64,000 nt of DNA, taken from assembly GCF_001296045.1 (NCBI RefSeq), contig NZ_LJHS01000002.1, forward strand, positions 62,001 through 126,000. The letters run 5' to 3'. The stretch comes from Rhizobium sp. AAP43 (GTDB taxonomy: Bacteria > Pseudomonadota > Alphaproteobacteria > Rhizobiales > Rhizobiaceae). A program made the position numbers and the translations under genes. The notes under the pieces were generated by a model. The model was not told where the DNA came from. It did not search any database and was given only the letters and a program-made list of their open reading frames with translations. Each line of letters starts with the position of its first letter. Position 1 is the stretch's first letter. Shown here in pieces: positions 15,878 through 22,798 of this stretch.

Positions 15878-16006
15878 TCAGCGACGGGCCTTGCGGTTGA
15901 CGACCGGACGGGCTGAGAAGTCCCAGAAGAAGGCGAAGGCGCGGGTCTCGATGAAGAGATAGCGGCGGTTTGCGGCGACTTCGAAGGCGGCGGTCTGGAT
16001 GGTCAT
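15878..16006 (-). CDS. Small protein of 42 residues
   Basis: The start ATG at 16006 has AAAGGA about 9 nt upstream, which is why it is kept although short. The product MTIQTAAFEVAANRRYLFIE continues with an aromatic stretch (AFAFFWDFSARPVV) and a basic tail. I recognise no domain. It is isolated from other genes on its strand. Confidence 0.45.
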   Translation of the reverse strand: MTIQTAAFEVAANRRYLFIETRAFAFFWDFSARPVVNRKARR

Positions 16007-16375
16007 TGGGATGGTCCTTTCGTTGGCGTTCGGCCCGCTTGATGCGGTGCCGATCACCATGACTATGCACGCCGAGGACCGGGTAACAACCACACTTGCC
16101 GATGTGAAAGCTTATTGTCTAGGCCATTGGAATAACTTGGGAATTGGCGACGGGATGCTTCGGGATGTGCAAGCATGTGGACGGGCTTCGGGCTGACTTG
16201 TGGTTGTCACCTGATGCGGTATGGTTACAACCCGGTGCTGCGCCTTGCCGTCGTCAGGTAGCGGGGGGCACGTTAAGAACTTTGTAGGACAGCCTATGAA
16301 CAAGACCACAGAAAGAGCGCCAAGGCTTGATCTAATCGGCCACTGTTTGGAGTTCATACGGTCGGCGGTATCTGC
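16007..16375. other. Gap without recognisable gene
   Basis: 369 bp between the small minus-strand gene and the next membrane protein. No frame with a ribosome site, no tRNA and no strong hairpin was seen; it presumably holds the promoters of both neighbours. Confidence 0.4.
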
Positions 16376-16918
16376 GTGATCGCATTCCTGCTGGAACAAC
16401 TCTCGCCGTTCGTTTGGGTCGCCGCTCCCACGTCAATTGGATTTTATGTCTATTTGTTTCTCTCAAAGCCGGTGATCCGAGACGGCGCAATACGGAATAG
16501 CGAGTTGTACGCCGCAATGTTTATGGCTCCATTGCTGGCCCTTGTGACCTCTCGTTTGATTGGTCCTCCTTTTCCGTCTTTCATGTTGTTCATTATTGCA
16601 TACGGCTTGACGCTCTTTTTTGTATCCTTGCTCTTCGTGATTGCCCTGATAAGGGGCCGACACATACTGAAAACTTATGATGAGTATGACTATGTTGTAA
16701 CTATACTGGTTATATGCGCTTTTTGCTTTTTTGATTATCTAAACTCTTACTCAGGGCAGCTTCATTGCACTGGCAGCCGGTGTCAGACATTTGCTCCAGT
16801 ATTCGGTTATCCCCATCAAGTGAACTTTATCAGCTTTGCCGTCGGGGTTGCATTCTCTGGCAATCTGACCGTCCTATTTGTGAAGATTGCCCTTTACTTC
16901 CGAAAAGGGGAGCCTTGA
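16376..16918 (+). CDS. Multi-pass membrane protein of unknown function
   Basis: The 180-residue product, from a GTG start with a weak upstream site, has about five hydrophobic segments: LSPFVWVAAPTSIGFYVYLFL, LYAAMFMAPLLALVTSRLI, FIIAYGLTLFFVSLLFVIALI, YVVTILVICAFCFFDYL and a C-terminal FISFAVGVAFSGNLTVLFVKIALYF. A loop with two Cys (LHCTGSRCQ) lies between the last two. It is clearly more AT-rich than its neighbours, a sign of separate origin. No family recognised. Confidence 0.6.
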   Translation: MIAFLLEQLSPFVWVAAPTSIGFYVYLFLSKPVIRDGAIRNSELYAAMFMAPLLALVTSRLIGPPFPSFMLFIIAYGLTLFFVSLLFVIALIRGRHILKTYDEYDYVVTILVICAFCFFDYLNSYSGQLHCTGSRCQTFAPVFGYPHQVNFISFAVGVAFSGNLTVLFVKIALYFRKGEP

Positions 16919-17030
16919 TTTGGCCGATGCGCACAGACCCGCGACCTTCCACTAGCCGGGCGTTAGGCGGTGCGGTCGGATGGGCTGCGGTCGAAATATG
17001 AACAGATGCGCCCGCGTGGATGATCCCTAT

Positions 17031-17050
17031 AATGTTCAACGCTGAACATT
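17031..17050. promoter_or_regulatory. AATGTTCA inverted repeat after the recombinase gene
   Basis: AATGTTCAACGCTGAACATT has 8-bp perfect arms around ACGC. It lies 25 bp past the recombinase stop and is preceded on the plus strand by a TATAAT-like hexamer overlapping the left arm. It could be an operator, or a weak terminator for the recombinase. Confidence 0.4.
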
Positions 17051-17074
17051 CTGAAAAAGGGTAACGAAAGGGCC

Positions 17075-17635
17075 TCAGCCCTCCCGCAAGACCCGGAAGA
17101 CGCTGGAGCGACCGATCCCCAACTCTGCGGCAATCGCATCCGCGGTCTTTCCCTCAGCCTTCAGACGCTTGATATCGTCCACCTTGCGCCGTGCGGTCGG
17201 TGCCCGGCCTTGATACTTGCCTTCCGCCTTTGCTTTGGCGATGCCTTCCCGCTGACGTTCAAGCATCAGGTCGCGTTCGAACTCCGCGATAGACCCCAGC
17301 ATGTTAAGCATGAGCTTCCCGGTCGGGGTCGAAGTGTCGAGATTGAGGGCCAAGACCTTCAGGCTTACGCCCTTCTTGGTCAGCTTGCCCATGATCTCCA
17401 TCAGGTTCGCCATGGAACGGGCCAAACGGTCGAGCTTGGTCACTACGAGGGTGTCGCCCTCCCGCACGTATTCAAGGACGCGCTCCAGTTCCGGGCGCTT
17501 GGTATCGACCGACGAGACTTGCTCTTGGAAGACCTTGGAGCATCCGGCTTCCGTCAGGTCGCGAAGCTGAGCGTCAAGCCCGGCGATCTGGTCGAGGGTC
17601 GAGGTGCGGGCATATCCTACGAGGGCGGCGGTCAT
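17075..17635 (-). CDS. Serine recombinase (resolvase/invertase family)
   Basis: The 186-residue length and all motifs match small Tn3/Hin-type recombinases: VGYARTSTLDQ with the nucleophile Ser at residue 12, VVTKLDRLARS with catalytic Arg residues, the long helix region MLGSIAEFERDLMLERQREGIAKAKAEGKYQGR and a C-terminal HTH (TADAIAAELGIGRSSVFRVLREG). It would resolve or invert DNA between paired sites. Three CAGTGCCA copies directly upstream (17652-17750) are candidate binding sites. It is a second, mechanistically different recombinase on element B besides the tyrosine integrase. Confidence 0.95.
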   Translation of the reverse strand: MTAALVGYARTSTLDQIAGLDAQLRDLTEAGCSKVFQEQVSSVDTKRPELERVLEYVREGDTLVVTKLDRLARSMANLMEIMGKLTKKGVSLKVLALNLDTSTPTGKLMLNMLGSIAEFERDLMLERQREGIAKAKAEGKYQGRAPTARRKVDDIKRLKAEGKTADAIAAELGIGRSSVFRVLREG

Positions 17636-17651
17636 GGGTCTGGTCTCCAGT

Positions 17652-17750
17652 CAGTGCCATTGAAGTCATAAACTGAATGATACCGACCGTCTCAAAAGTC
17701 AATACCCATTCTTGTGGCACTGCTTTTGGCCAGCCTGAGACAGTGCCACA
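17652..17750. promoter_or_regulatory. CAGTGCCA repeats upstream of serine recombinase (candidate res site)
   Basis: TGTGGCACTG (17713-17722) and CAGTGCCACA (17741-17750) form perfect 10-bp inverted arms 18 bp apart; a third CAGTGCCAT lies at 17652. The arrangement, between the recombinase and the divergent secreted-protein gene, fits a recombination site with accessory site or an operator. Confidence 0.45.
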
Positions 17751-17831
17751 CGGGCAGGGTCTTGTGGGACTGGCTAGCGGTGTCGCGATGTTCCGGGTAT
17801 GGCTTCTTGTATGGATGGAGAGCTTGCCCAC

Positions 17832-18257
17832 ATGAGAGCGAATAGACTTGCCTTGGCTGCACTAGCCGCACTGATCCCAGCCCAAGCCATGGCGGGCTTT
17901 GTCGACAATTACGCCAAGTGGAAGGAGATGCCGCAGCAATCGCAACTGGTCTATCTCGCCGGGGCGGTGGATACCCTCCTGCAAATCGCAATAGAGGGCG
18001 AGCCGAAGGATGACACGGCACGGCGCGAAGGCATCCTAACATGCTTCGACCGGCAAGCCTTCGACGCAGAGCGGGCCTTGGAGTTGGTCAACAACCACTA
18101 CAAGGAATTCCCGGTTGATGGGCAGTACGGACCTTCACCGGTTCTTTTCTACGGGATCATTCAGATGTGCTTGCCGCAGATAAACGAGGAACGGGCCAAG
18201 CTCGGCCTACCGGCTGCAAAGCGCTTGCCACGCCAGCTTTCCAGAGACACGCCCTGA
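17832..18257 (+). CDS. Small secreted protein, Rap1a/Tai-like pattern
   Basis: The ATG at 17832, with GGAG about 11 nt upstream, starts a clean signal peptide (MRANRLALAALAALIPAQAMA), so it is preferred over an in-frame ATG at 17799. The mature part of about 120 residues has the pattern of the Rap1a/Tai family: a helix with AGAVDTLL, a Cys (ILTCFD), a helix ending VNNHYKEFP, and a second Cys in GIIQMCLPQ, probably a disulphide pair. Rap1a proteins are periplasmic immunity proteins against type VI effectors. No T6SS effector is nearby, so the role is open and the assignment rests on pattern only. Confidence 0.6.
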   Translation: MRANRLALAALAALIPAQAMAGFVDNYAKWKEMPQQSQLVYLAGAVDTLLQIAIEGEPKDDTARREGILTCFDRQAFDAERALELVNNHYKEFPVDGQYGPSPVLFYGIIQMCLPQINEERAKLGLPAAKRLPRQLSRDTP

Positions 18258-18459
18258 CGCCAACCTGACCGGCTCTGGTCTGGCCATCGTGCCGCCCCTG
18301 CCTCACGCTATCCAAAGGCCGGGCCTCATGGTGAGCCGAAGCCACCCCGACCGCGAGGGCTGAGAGGATCGCCGGGCCGGGCCACGGGGGAACCTGCGCG
18401 CGCCTGATCAGGGATATGCCCGCGAGAATATCCGACCCCAAAAAACATCCGGGGCCTTC

Positions 18460-18726
18460 CTATCGCAGCCCCTTCAAGTCCCAACCGGTCGGGTATTCGT
18501 AACGCATCGCGCAACGCAAGCCGTTCGGGGTCGGTGCAATGTTGAGGTCGCAGCCAAGGCCCACGGCGATGCGGGTCAGCAAGCCGGGAAGCGGCTCATT
18601 CCGTCCGACCCGATCAATTAGGGCATTGCCATCGAATTGGCGCTTCAGCTTGCATCGTTCGCAGCCGACCCGCACCTTCAGGCAGGATAGGTCGGAGGAG
18701 AGGAAAGCACCTCGTTCTTGCGACAT
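18460..18726 (-). CDS. Small cysteine-rich (zinc-ribbon-like) protein
   Basis: An 88-residue protein with Cys pairs SCLKVRVGCERCK near the start and single Cys at LGCDL and RCAMRYEY near the end. This spacing recurs in small alphaproteobacterial proteins of unknown function that look like zinc ribbons; the LIDRVGRNEPLPGLLTRIA stretch between the Cys clusters is typical of them. No operon partner. Probably a metal-stabilised DNA- or protein-binding module. Confidence 0.6.
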   Translation of the reverse strand: MSQERGAFLSSDLSCLKVRVGCERCKLKRQFDGNALIDRVGRNEPLPGLLTRIAVGLGCDLNIAPTPNGLRCAMRYEYPTGWDLKGLR

Positions 18727-19006
18727 GGCTAGTCCCGTGAGACCGCCGCATATGGTCTGGTTAGAAGTCGTGTGGATGCCGCCGCCGCTGGGTATGGCGC
18801 AAGGCCGGGCTTAGGGCAAGCGTAAGACGTGGGTGTGCGCGAAGGACAATGAAAACGCTCGGGGTTATCCACCATGCGAGACTTCTAGTTACCCCGGCAC
18901 TCTGGTAAACTTCATAGTTGTCTGACCACAAACGATTCCCTGCGCGCTCACGCGCAAACCGGCCACCTGAAAGATGATTTCTTTCAGCAAGTTAGGAGAA
19001 CTTCGC

Positions 19007-19918
19007 ATGGCACTTCCGGCCACCGCTCGACAGCTTAGACTGGACCTTGGAATTGAGATCGAAGCTGACGTAAATGGCATTGAGATGGGCATCCTTGAAA
19101 ACGGGATGGCCTACTTAACTCAACGTGGTCTATCCGCGATTGCGGGGGCCGCCCGCTCCACCATCCAAGAGATCAGCAAAGAGTGGGAAGACAATTTCGG
19201 CTTTGAATATGAGGCACGCAGCCGCGCAAGCTTCTTCGCAAACTATCTGCGGGAGGCGGGTTATGACGCGCCGACGCTCTACATGGAGATCGAGCGCAAC
19301 GGCTCTGCCCATTACGCATATCCTGAACTCGTTTGCATGGCTTTTATCGAGTTCTTCGCCTTCGAGTCACAGCGCACCAACGAGACGGCGCTTGCCAATT
19401 TCAGGCGACTGGCGCGCTACGGCCTTAATAAGTTCATCTACGACGCGCTTGGTTATCGTCCAACCGACCAATGGCAGTACTTCAACGACCGGGTGTCCCT
19501 GTTGCAGGATGCATCCCCACCTGAGCACTTCATCTTGTTCAAAGAAACGACCGGCATGGTTGTCGACTTGATCAGAGCTGGTCTCCCGGTCAGCGAAAAA
19601 ACTATTCCTGACATCAGTGTCGGTTCACACTGGGGTCGTTACTGGACCGATACAGACTTGGATACCAAGTACGGCCAGAGGATCAGATTCCAACACAACT
19701 ACCCGTCATACTATCCGCAGTCGGTGAGCAATCCGCAGACCCCTTGGGCTTATCCTGACGAAGCCCTGGCTGAATTTCGGCGTTGGTTCCGTACTGTGTA
19801 CCTGCCAACCAAGTACCCTGAGTACATCCTCAAGAAGGCCAACGTATTGGCCGGAGGCAAGTCACAAGCAGAGCAGATCGCTGGCATCTACAAGCCAAAG
19901 GAAATTGCAGGGAAGTGA
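19007..19918 (+). CDS. KilA-N/BstA-like protein, candidate anti-phage gene
   Basis: The ATG at 19007 has a strong AGGAG site 9 nt upstream and is preferred over an ATG at 18974. The 303-residue product has an N-terminal helical domain with YLTQRGLSAIAGAARSTIQ, then YPELVCMAFIEFFAFESQ and ANFRRLARYGLNKFIYDALGY, features I associate with KilA-N-type domains and with the BstA family of prophage abortive-infection proteins (about 310 residues). The C-terminal third (YPEYILKKANVLAGG) has no motif that I know. Its position next to the right att site, far from the integrase, is a usual cargo site. The BstA link is from memory of the family pattern; a phage antirepressor-like regulator is the alternative. 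Confidence 0.55.
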   Translation: MALPATARQLRLDLGIEIEADVNGIEMGILENGMAYLTQRGLSAIAGAARSTIQEISKEWEDNFGFEYEARSRASFFANYLREAGYDAPTLYMEIERNGSAHYAYPELVCMAFIEFFAFESQRTNETALANFRRLARYGLNKFIYDALGYRPTDQWQYFNDRVSLLQDASPPEHFILFKETTGMVVDLIRAGLPVSEKTIPDISVGSHWGRYWTDTDLDTKYGQRIRFQHNYPSYYPQSVSNPQTPWAYPDEALAEFRRWFRTVYLPTKYPEYILKKANVLAGGKSQAEQIAGIYKPKEIAGK

Positions 19919-20016
19919 TCCGCGCGCCATTTCTGATTACAGCGACGCCCCCCTGTGGGCTGCGCTGCCTTGGCTAAAATTGCGAGTTGACAGTCCCGGA
20001 GGTCGTGATGCACAGA

Positions 20017-20027
20017 ACTGTTACACA
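20017..20027 (+). repeat. ACTGTTACACA, candidate arm-type integrase site (right)
   Basis: Second copy of the 11-mer found at 9894-9904, here 62 bp inside the right att copy. The 170-bp gap around it (19919-20089) has no gene. Confidence 0.5.
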
Positions 20028-20089
20028 CGCGTCTAGTTCGAGTTCTTGAAAGCCAAGGTTTTCAGGGGAAATGGCTGATAGGCCCCGCT

Positions 20090-20107
20090 TCCTGCAAGCG
20101 GCACCAT
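20090..20107 (+). repeat. att repeat, right copy
   Basis: Identical to 9815-9832 (TCCTGCAAGCGGCACCAT). No complete T arm precedes it, so it is a minimal repeat created by integration rather than a tRNA. It marks the junction of element B with the backbone. Confidence 0.8.
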
Positions 20108-20330
20108 TTTTCCAAATCCACAACACAGTACTATCATCACATCAGTCGTACGTGTGTCACCTGGTTGTGCGTTGGCGCCGAATCGCACTTTCCGGATCGC
20201 TCAATTCGTGGCAGGAGAAGCCCGGGCGCGGGTGCCGTAGGTTCTAGTACGGGCTCGGGCGGGTTGATTGACGTCTCTCCTGCTGCAGCGCGATTACGCT
20301 GCCGTCCAAATCGCCATAACCTGTCGCTCA

Positions 20331-20361
20331 TGAAAAAGGGCCCCGCAAAAGCGAGGCCCTG
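20331..20361 (-). terminator. Terminator of PRC-barrel gene
   Basis: GGGCC..CGC / GCG.GGCCC arms with an AAAA loop, followed on the minus strand by CTTTTT. It lies just past the PRC-barrel stop. The rest of 20108-20330 shows no gene. Confidence 0.75.
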
Positions 20362-20378
20362 GGTCAGAAATTGCTGCC

Positions 20379-20771
20379 TCACATCCAATACGGCGGTACG
20401 CCGTAGTAGTCGTAAACCGAGCGCCCGTTGTTGCGATACCATTCTTCGCTGTCATCACGGTAGCGGGGTGCTGCCTCGATCTGGTCCTTGGTCATGTCGA
20501 TCCGATAGCCATCAAGGCTTTCATCGTAGGTCAGCTTTTCCCACGGCAAGGGATAGTAATCATCACCGATACCCCAGATGCCGCCGAAACTCAGCACGGC
20601 ATAGGCGACACGGCCACCGCGCTTTTCCAGTACAATGCGCTTGACCGAGCCGATCCGCTCGCCTTCGCGACCATAGACTGCCGTGCCCTCAACCTTGTCG
20701 CTGGCGATCAAGCTCAGGGTGTCCTTGGCGTAGGGGTCTTGACCGGCAACAGTCGGATTTTCCTGCAACAT
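20379..20771 (-). CDS. PRC-barrel domain stress protein
   Basis: About 130 residues from ATG 20771, which has GGGAGAAAG just upstream; longer in-frame readings lack a site. The centre is a PRC barrel: LIASDKVEGTAVYGREGERIGSVKRIVLEKRGGRVAYAVLSFGG, then YYPLPWEKLTYDESLDGY. Rhizobial proteins of this type are induced by the general stress response, and a matching EcfG-type promoter lies 37 nt upstream of the start. The molecular role of the family is not well defined. The tail is Tyr-rich (SVYDYYGVPPYWM). Confidence 0.85.
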   Translation of the reverse strand: MLQENPTVAGQDPYAKDTLSLIASDKVEGTAVYGREGERIGSVKRIVLEKRGGRVAYAVLSFGGIWGIGDDYYPLPWEKLTYDESLDGYRIDMTKDQIEAAPRYRDDSEEWYRNNGRSVYDYYGVPPYWM

Positions 20772-20807
20772 TAGCTTTCTCCCTTGGTGAACTCCTGTCG
20801 GGGGAAT

Positions 20808-20832
20808 AACGACTTGGGCACGCCTTGGTTCC
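20808..20832 (-). promoter_or_regulatory. EcfG/RpoE2-type promoter of PRC-barrel gene
   Basis: On the minus strand GGAAC (20832-20828) is followed after exactly 16 nt by CGTT (20811-20808), the consensus of the alphaproteobacterial general stress sigma factor. It lies 37 nt upstream of the start codon. Confidence 0.7.
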
Positions 20833-20858
20833 CCTACCAAGGGGGCAGCGCAGAATTG

Positions 20859-20874
20859 TTGACGTTTACGTCAA
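20859..20874. promoter_or_regulatory. TTGACG-TTTA-CGTCAA inverted repeat
   Basis: Perfect 6-bp arms around TTTA in the divergent region between the PRC-barrel gene and fadD, about 115 bp upstream of fadD. Likely a regulator site; it may overlap a -35 element. Confidence 0.4.
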
Positions 20875-20909
20875 GGTTAGATAGCGTGATCTGACTTGCG
20901 CCGTAGCGG

Positions 20910-20927
20910 CGAAAGCTTAAGCTTTCG
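20910..20927. promoter_or_regulatory. 18-bp perfect palindrome upstream of fadD
   Basis: CGAAAGCTTAAGCTTTCG is perfectly self-complementary and ends 62 bp before the fadD start. A dimeric fatty-acid-responsive regulator is a natural candidate to bind it, but the regulator is not identified here. Confidence 0.5.
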
Positions 20928-20989
20928 GGTCCTGGGGAGGAACTCGTGCTACACCGGGTGCAAAAGACAATTCGGTTCGGGAGGAATAA

Positions 20990-22696
20990 ATGACAGAAAC
21001 CATGGGCCGCCTGAGCGGACGCGCCGCCGAGAAGATCTGGCTGAACTCGTACCCTGATTCAGTGCCCGCAGAAATTGCGCCTCATGCGCATGCCTCGCTC
21101 GGCGCTCTGTTTGAAGCAAGCTGCGCGCGCTATTCGGACCGCCTCGCCTTTTCCAGCATGGGCCGCAGCATGACCTTCCGCGAGTTGGAAGAGCAATCGC
21201 GCAAGGTTGGCGCCTGGTTGCAGTCGAAGGGTCTGGCCAAAGGTGACCGTGTCGCGGTGATGACGCCGAACATCCTGCAGAACCCGGTAACGGTTTACGG
21301 CATCCTTCGCGCTGGCATGATCGTGGTCAATGTCAATCCGCTCTACACGCCGCGCGAACTGGAACACCAGCTGAAGGACAGTGGCGCGAAGGCAATCCTT
21401 GTTCTGGAAAACTTTGCCCATACGGTCCAACAAGTGGTCGATCGCACCGGCATCAAGCATGTCGTTGTCTGCACCATGGGCGACATGCTTGGCCTTAAGG
21501 GACATATCGTCAACCTGGTCGTGCGCAAGGTAAAGAAGCTCGTCCCCGCCTGGACCATTCCCGGCCATACGAGCTTCAAGGCGATGCTGGCTGAGGGCGC
21601 GAAAAGGACGCTGAAGCCAGTCGATGTCGCATCCAGCGACGTGGCTTTCCTGCAATATACCGGCGGCACCACCGGCGTTTCCAAGGGCGCCACGCTGACC
21701 CACGCCAATCTGCTGGCCAACAAGCAGCAGATTGCGCTGTGGCTGGAAGCAGCCTTTGCCAGCCAGTCGCGGCCAGATGTTCTGAACTTTGTTTGCGCCC
21801 TGCCGCTTTACCACATCTTTGCGCTGACAGTGAACTCGCTCATGGGCGTGGCGTTGGGCGGCCATAACCTGCTGATTGCCAATCCGCGTGACATTCCGGG
21901 CTTTATCAAGGAATTGCAGGGCTTCAAGTCGCATATCTTCCCCGGCCTCAACACGCTGTTCAATGCGATGATGAACAATCCGGAGTTCAAGAAGCTCGAC
22001 TTTTCATCCCTGATGCTGGTGCTGGGCGGCGGCATGGCAATCCAGCGGCCGGTGGCCGAACGCTGGCTGCAGATGACAGGGCGGCCGATCACCGAAGGCT
22101 ACGGGCTTTCGGAGACGTCGCCGGTTGCGACCGTCAACCGGCTCGATGCGCGTGAATTCAGTGGGATGATCGGCCTGCCCCTGCCCTCGACCGATATCGA
22201 AATCCGCGACGAGGACGGCAACACACTGCCACTCGGCGAGGTGGGAGAAATCTGCATTCGCGGACCACAGGTCATGGCAGGCTACTGGGAACGGCCGGAA
22301 GAAACGGCCAAGGTCATGAGCGCAGACGGCTTCTTCCGCTCCGGCGACATGGGCCTGATGGATGAACGCGGCTATACCAAGATCGTCGACCGGAAGAAGG
22401 ACATGATCCTCGTCTCCGGCTTCAACGTTTATCCAAACGAGATCGAGGAAGTGGCCGCGATGCATGCCGGCGTGATGGAATGCGCAGCGGTTGGCGTGCC
22501 GGATGGTCATTCGGGCGAAGCGGTCAAGCTTTTCGTGGTCAAGAAGGATCCGGCGCTGACCATCGAGGATCTGAAGGCGCATTGCGCGGCCAACCTGACC
22601 AACTACAAGCGCCCACGCTTTATCGAGTTTCGTGACGAACTGCCAAAGACCAATGTCGGCAAGATCCTGCGACGCGAACTGCGAGACGGAAAATAA
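20990..22696 (+). CDS. fadD: Long-chain fatty acid-CoA ligase
   Basis: The 568-residue product is full length for FadD. It activates fatty acids with ATP and CoA at the inner face of the membrane for beta-oxidation or lipid synthesis. The AMP-binding signature YTGGTTGVSKGATL lies near residue 222, GYGLSETSP near 368, and the C-terminal DRKKDMILVSGFNVYPNEIE and KTNVGKILRREL segments (with the catalytic Lys) close the adenylate-forming fold. The ATG follows GGGAGGAATAA. Transcribed alone, with an 18-bp palindrome upstream and a hairpin terminator downstream. Confidence 0.95.
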   Translation: MTETMGRLSGRAAEKIWLNSYPDSVPAEIAPHAHASLGALFEASCARYSDRLAFSSMGRSMTFRELEEQSRKVGAWLQSKGLAKGDRVAVMTPNILQNPVTVYGILRAGMIVVNVNPLYTPRELEHQLKDSGAKAILVLENFAHTVQQVVDRTGIKHVVVCTMGDMLGLKGHIVNLVVRKVKKLVPAWTIPGHTSFKAMLAEGAKRTLKPVDVASSDVAFLQYTGGTTGVSKGATLTHANLLANKQQIALWLEAAFASQSRPDVLNFVCALPLYHIFALTVNSLMGVALGGHNLLIANPRDIPGFIKELQGFKSHIFPGLNTLFNAMMNNPEFKKLDFSSLMLVLGGGMAIQRPVAERWLQMTGRPITEGYGLSETSPVATVNRLDAREFSGMIGLPLPSTDIEIRDEDGNTLPLGEVGEICIRGPQVMAGYWERPEETAKVMSADGFFRSGDMGLMDERGYTKIVDRKKDMILVSGFNVYPNEIEEVAAMHAGVMECAAVGVPDGHSGEAVKLFVVKKDPALTIEDLKAHCAANLTNYKRPRFIEFRDELPKTNVGKILRRELRDGK

Positions 22697-22710
22697 ATCG
22701 ATTTAAATTT

Positions 22711-22730
22711 GGGGAGGCGCAAGCCTCCCC
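22711..22730 (+). terminator. Terminator of fadD
   Basis: GGGGAGGC / GCCTCCCC with a GCAA tetraloop, 14 bp after the fadD stop, followed by TTAGTCTT. Confidence 0.7.
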
Positions 22731-22798
22731 TTAGTCTTGATCCCGTCTCAAGCTGCTAATAAGGTCCCCGGCATCATCGTCGAACCAGGGACATTCCG

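Larger units (their letters stand above)
9815..20107 (+). mobile_element. Integrative element B (about 10.3 kb)
   Basis: Bounded by two copies of the 18-mer TCCTGCAAGCGGCACCAT (9815-9832 and 20090-20107), the 3' end of tRNA-Thr. It carries its own tyrosine integrase just inside the left copy, genes on both strands without housekeeping function, and a matching ACTGTTACACA site about 62 bp inside each end. Cargo includes RNase HI, HTH proteins, a serine recombinase, membrane and secreted small proteins, a KilA-N/BstA-like protein and a long G-rich repeat array. No conjugation or phage structural genes are seen. Confidence 0.8.

Noticed and set aside
20037..20054. TTCGAGTTCTTGAAAGCC as a further decayed att copy
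   Set aside because: Partial resemblance to the T arm, but with several mismatches and no matching flank; chance is likely.
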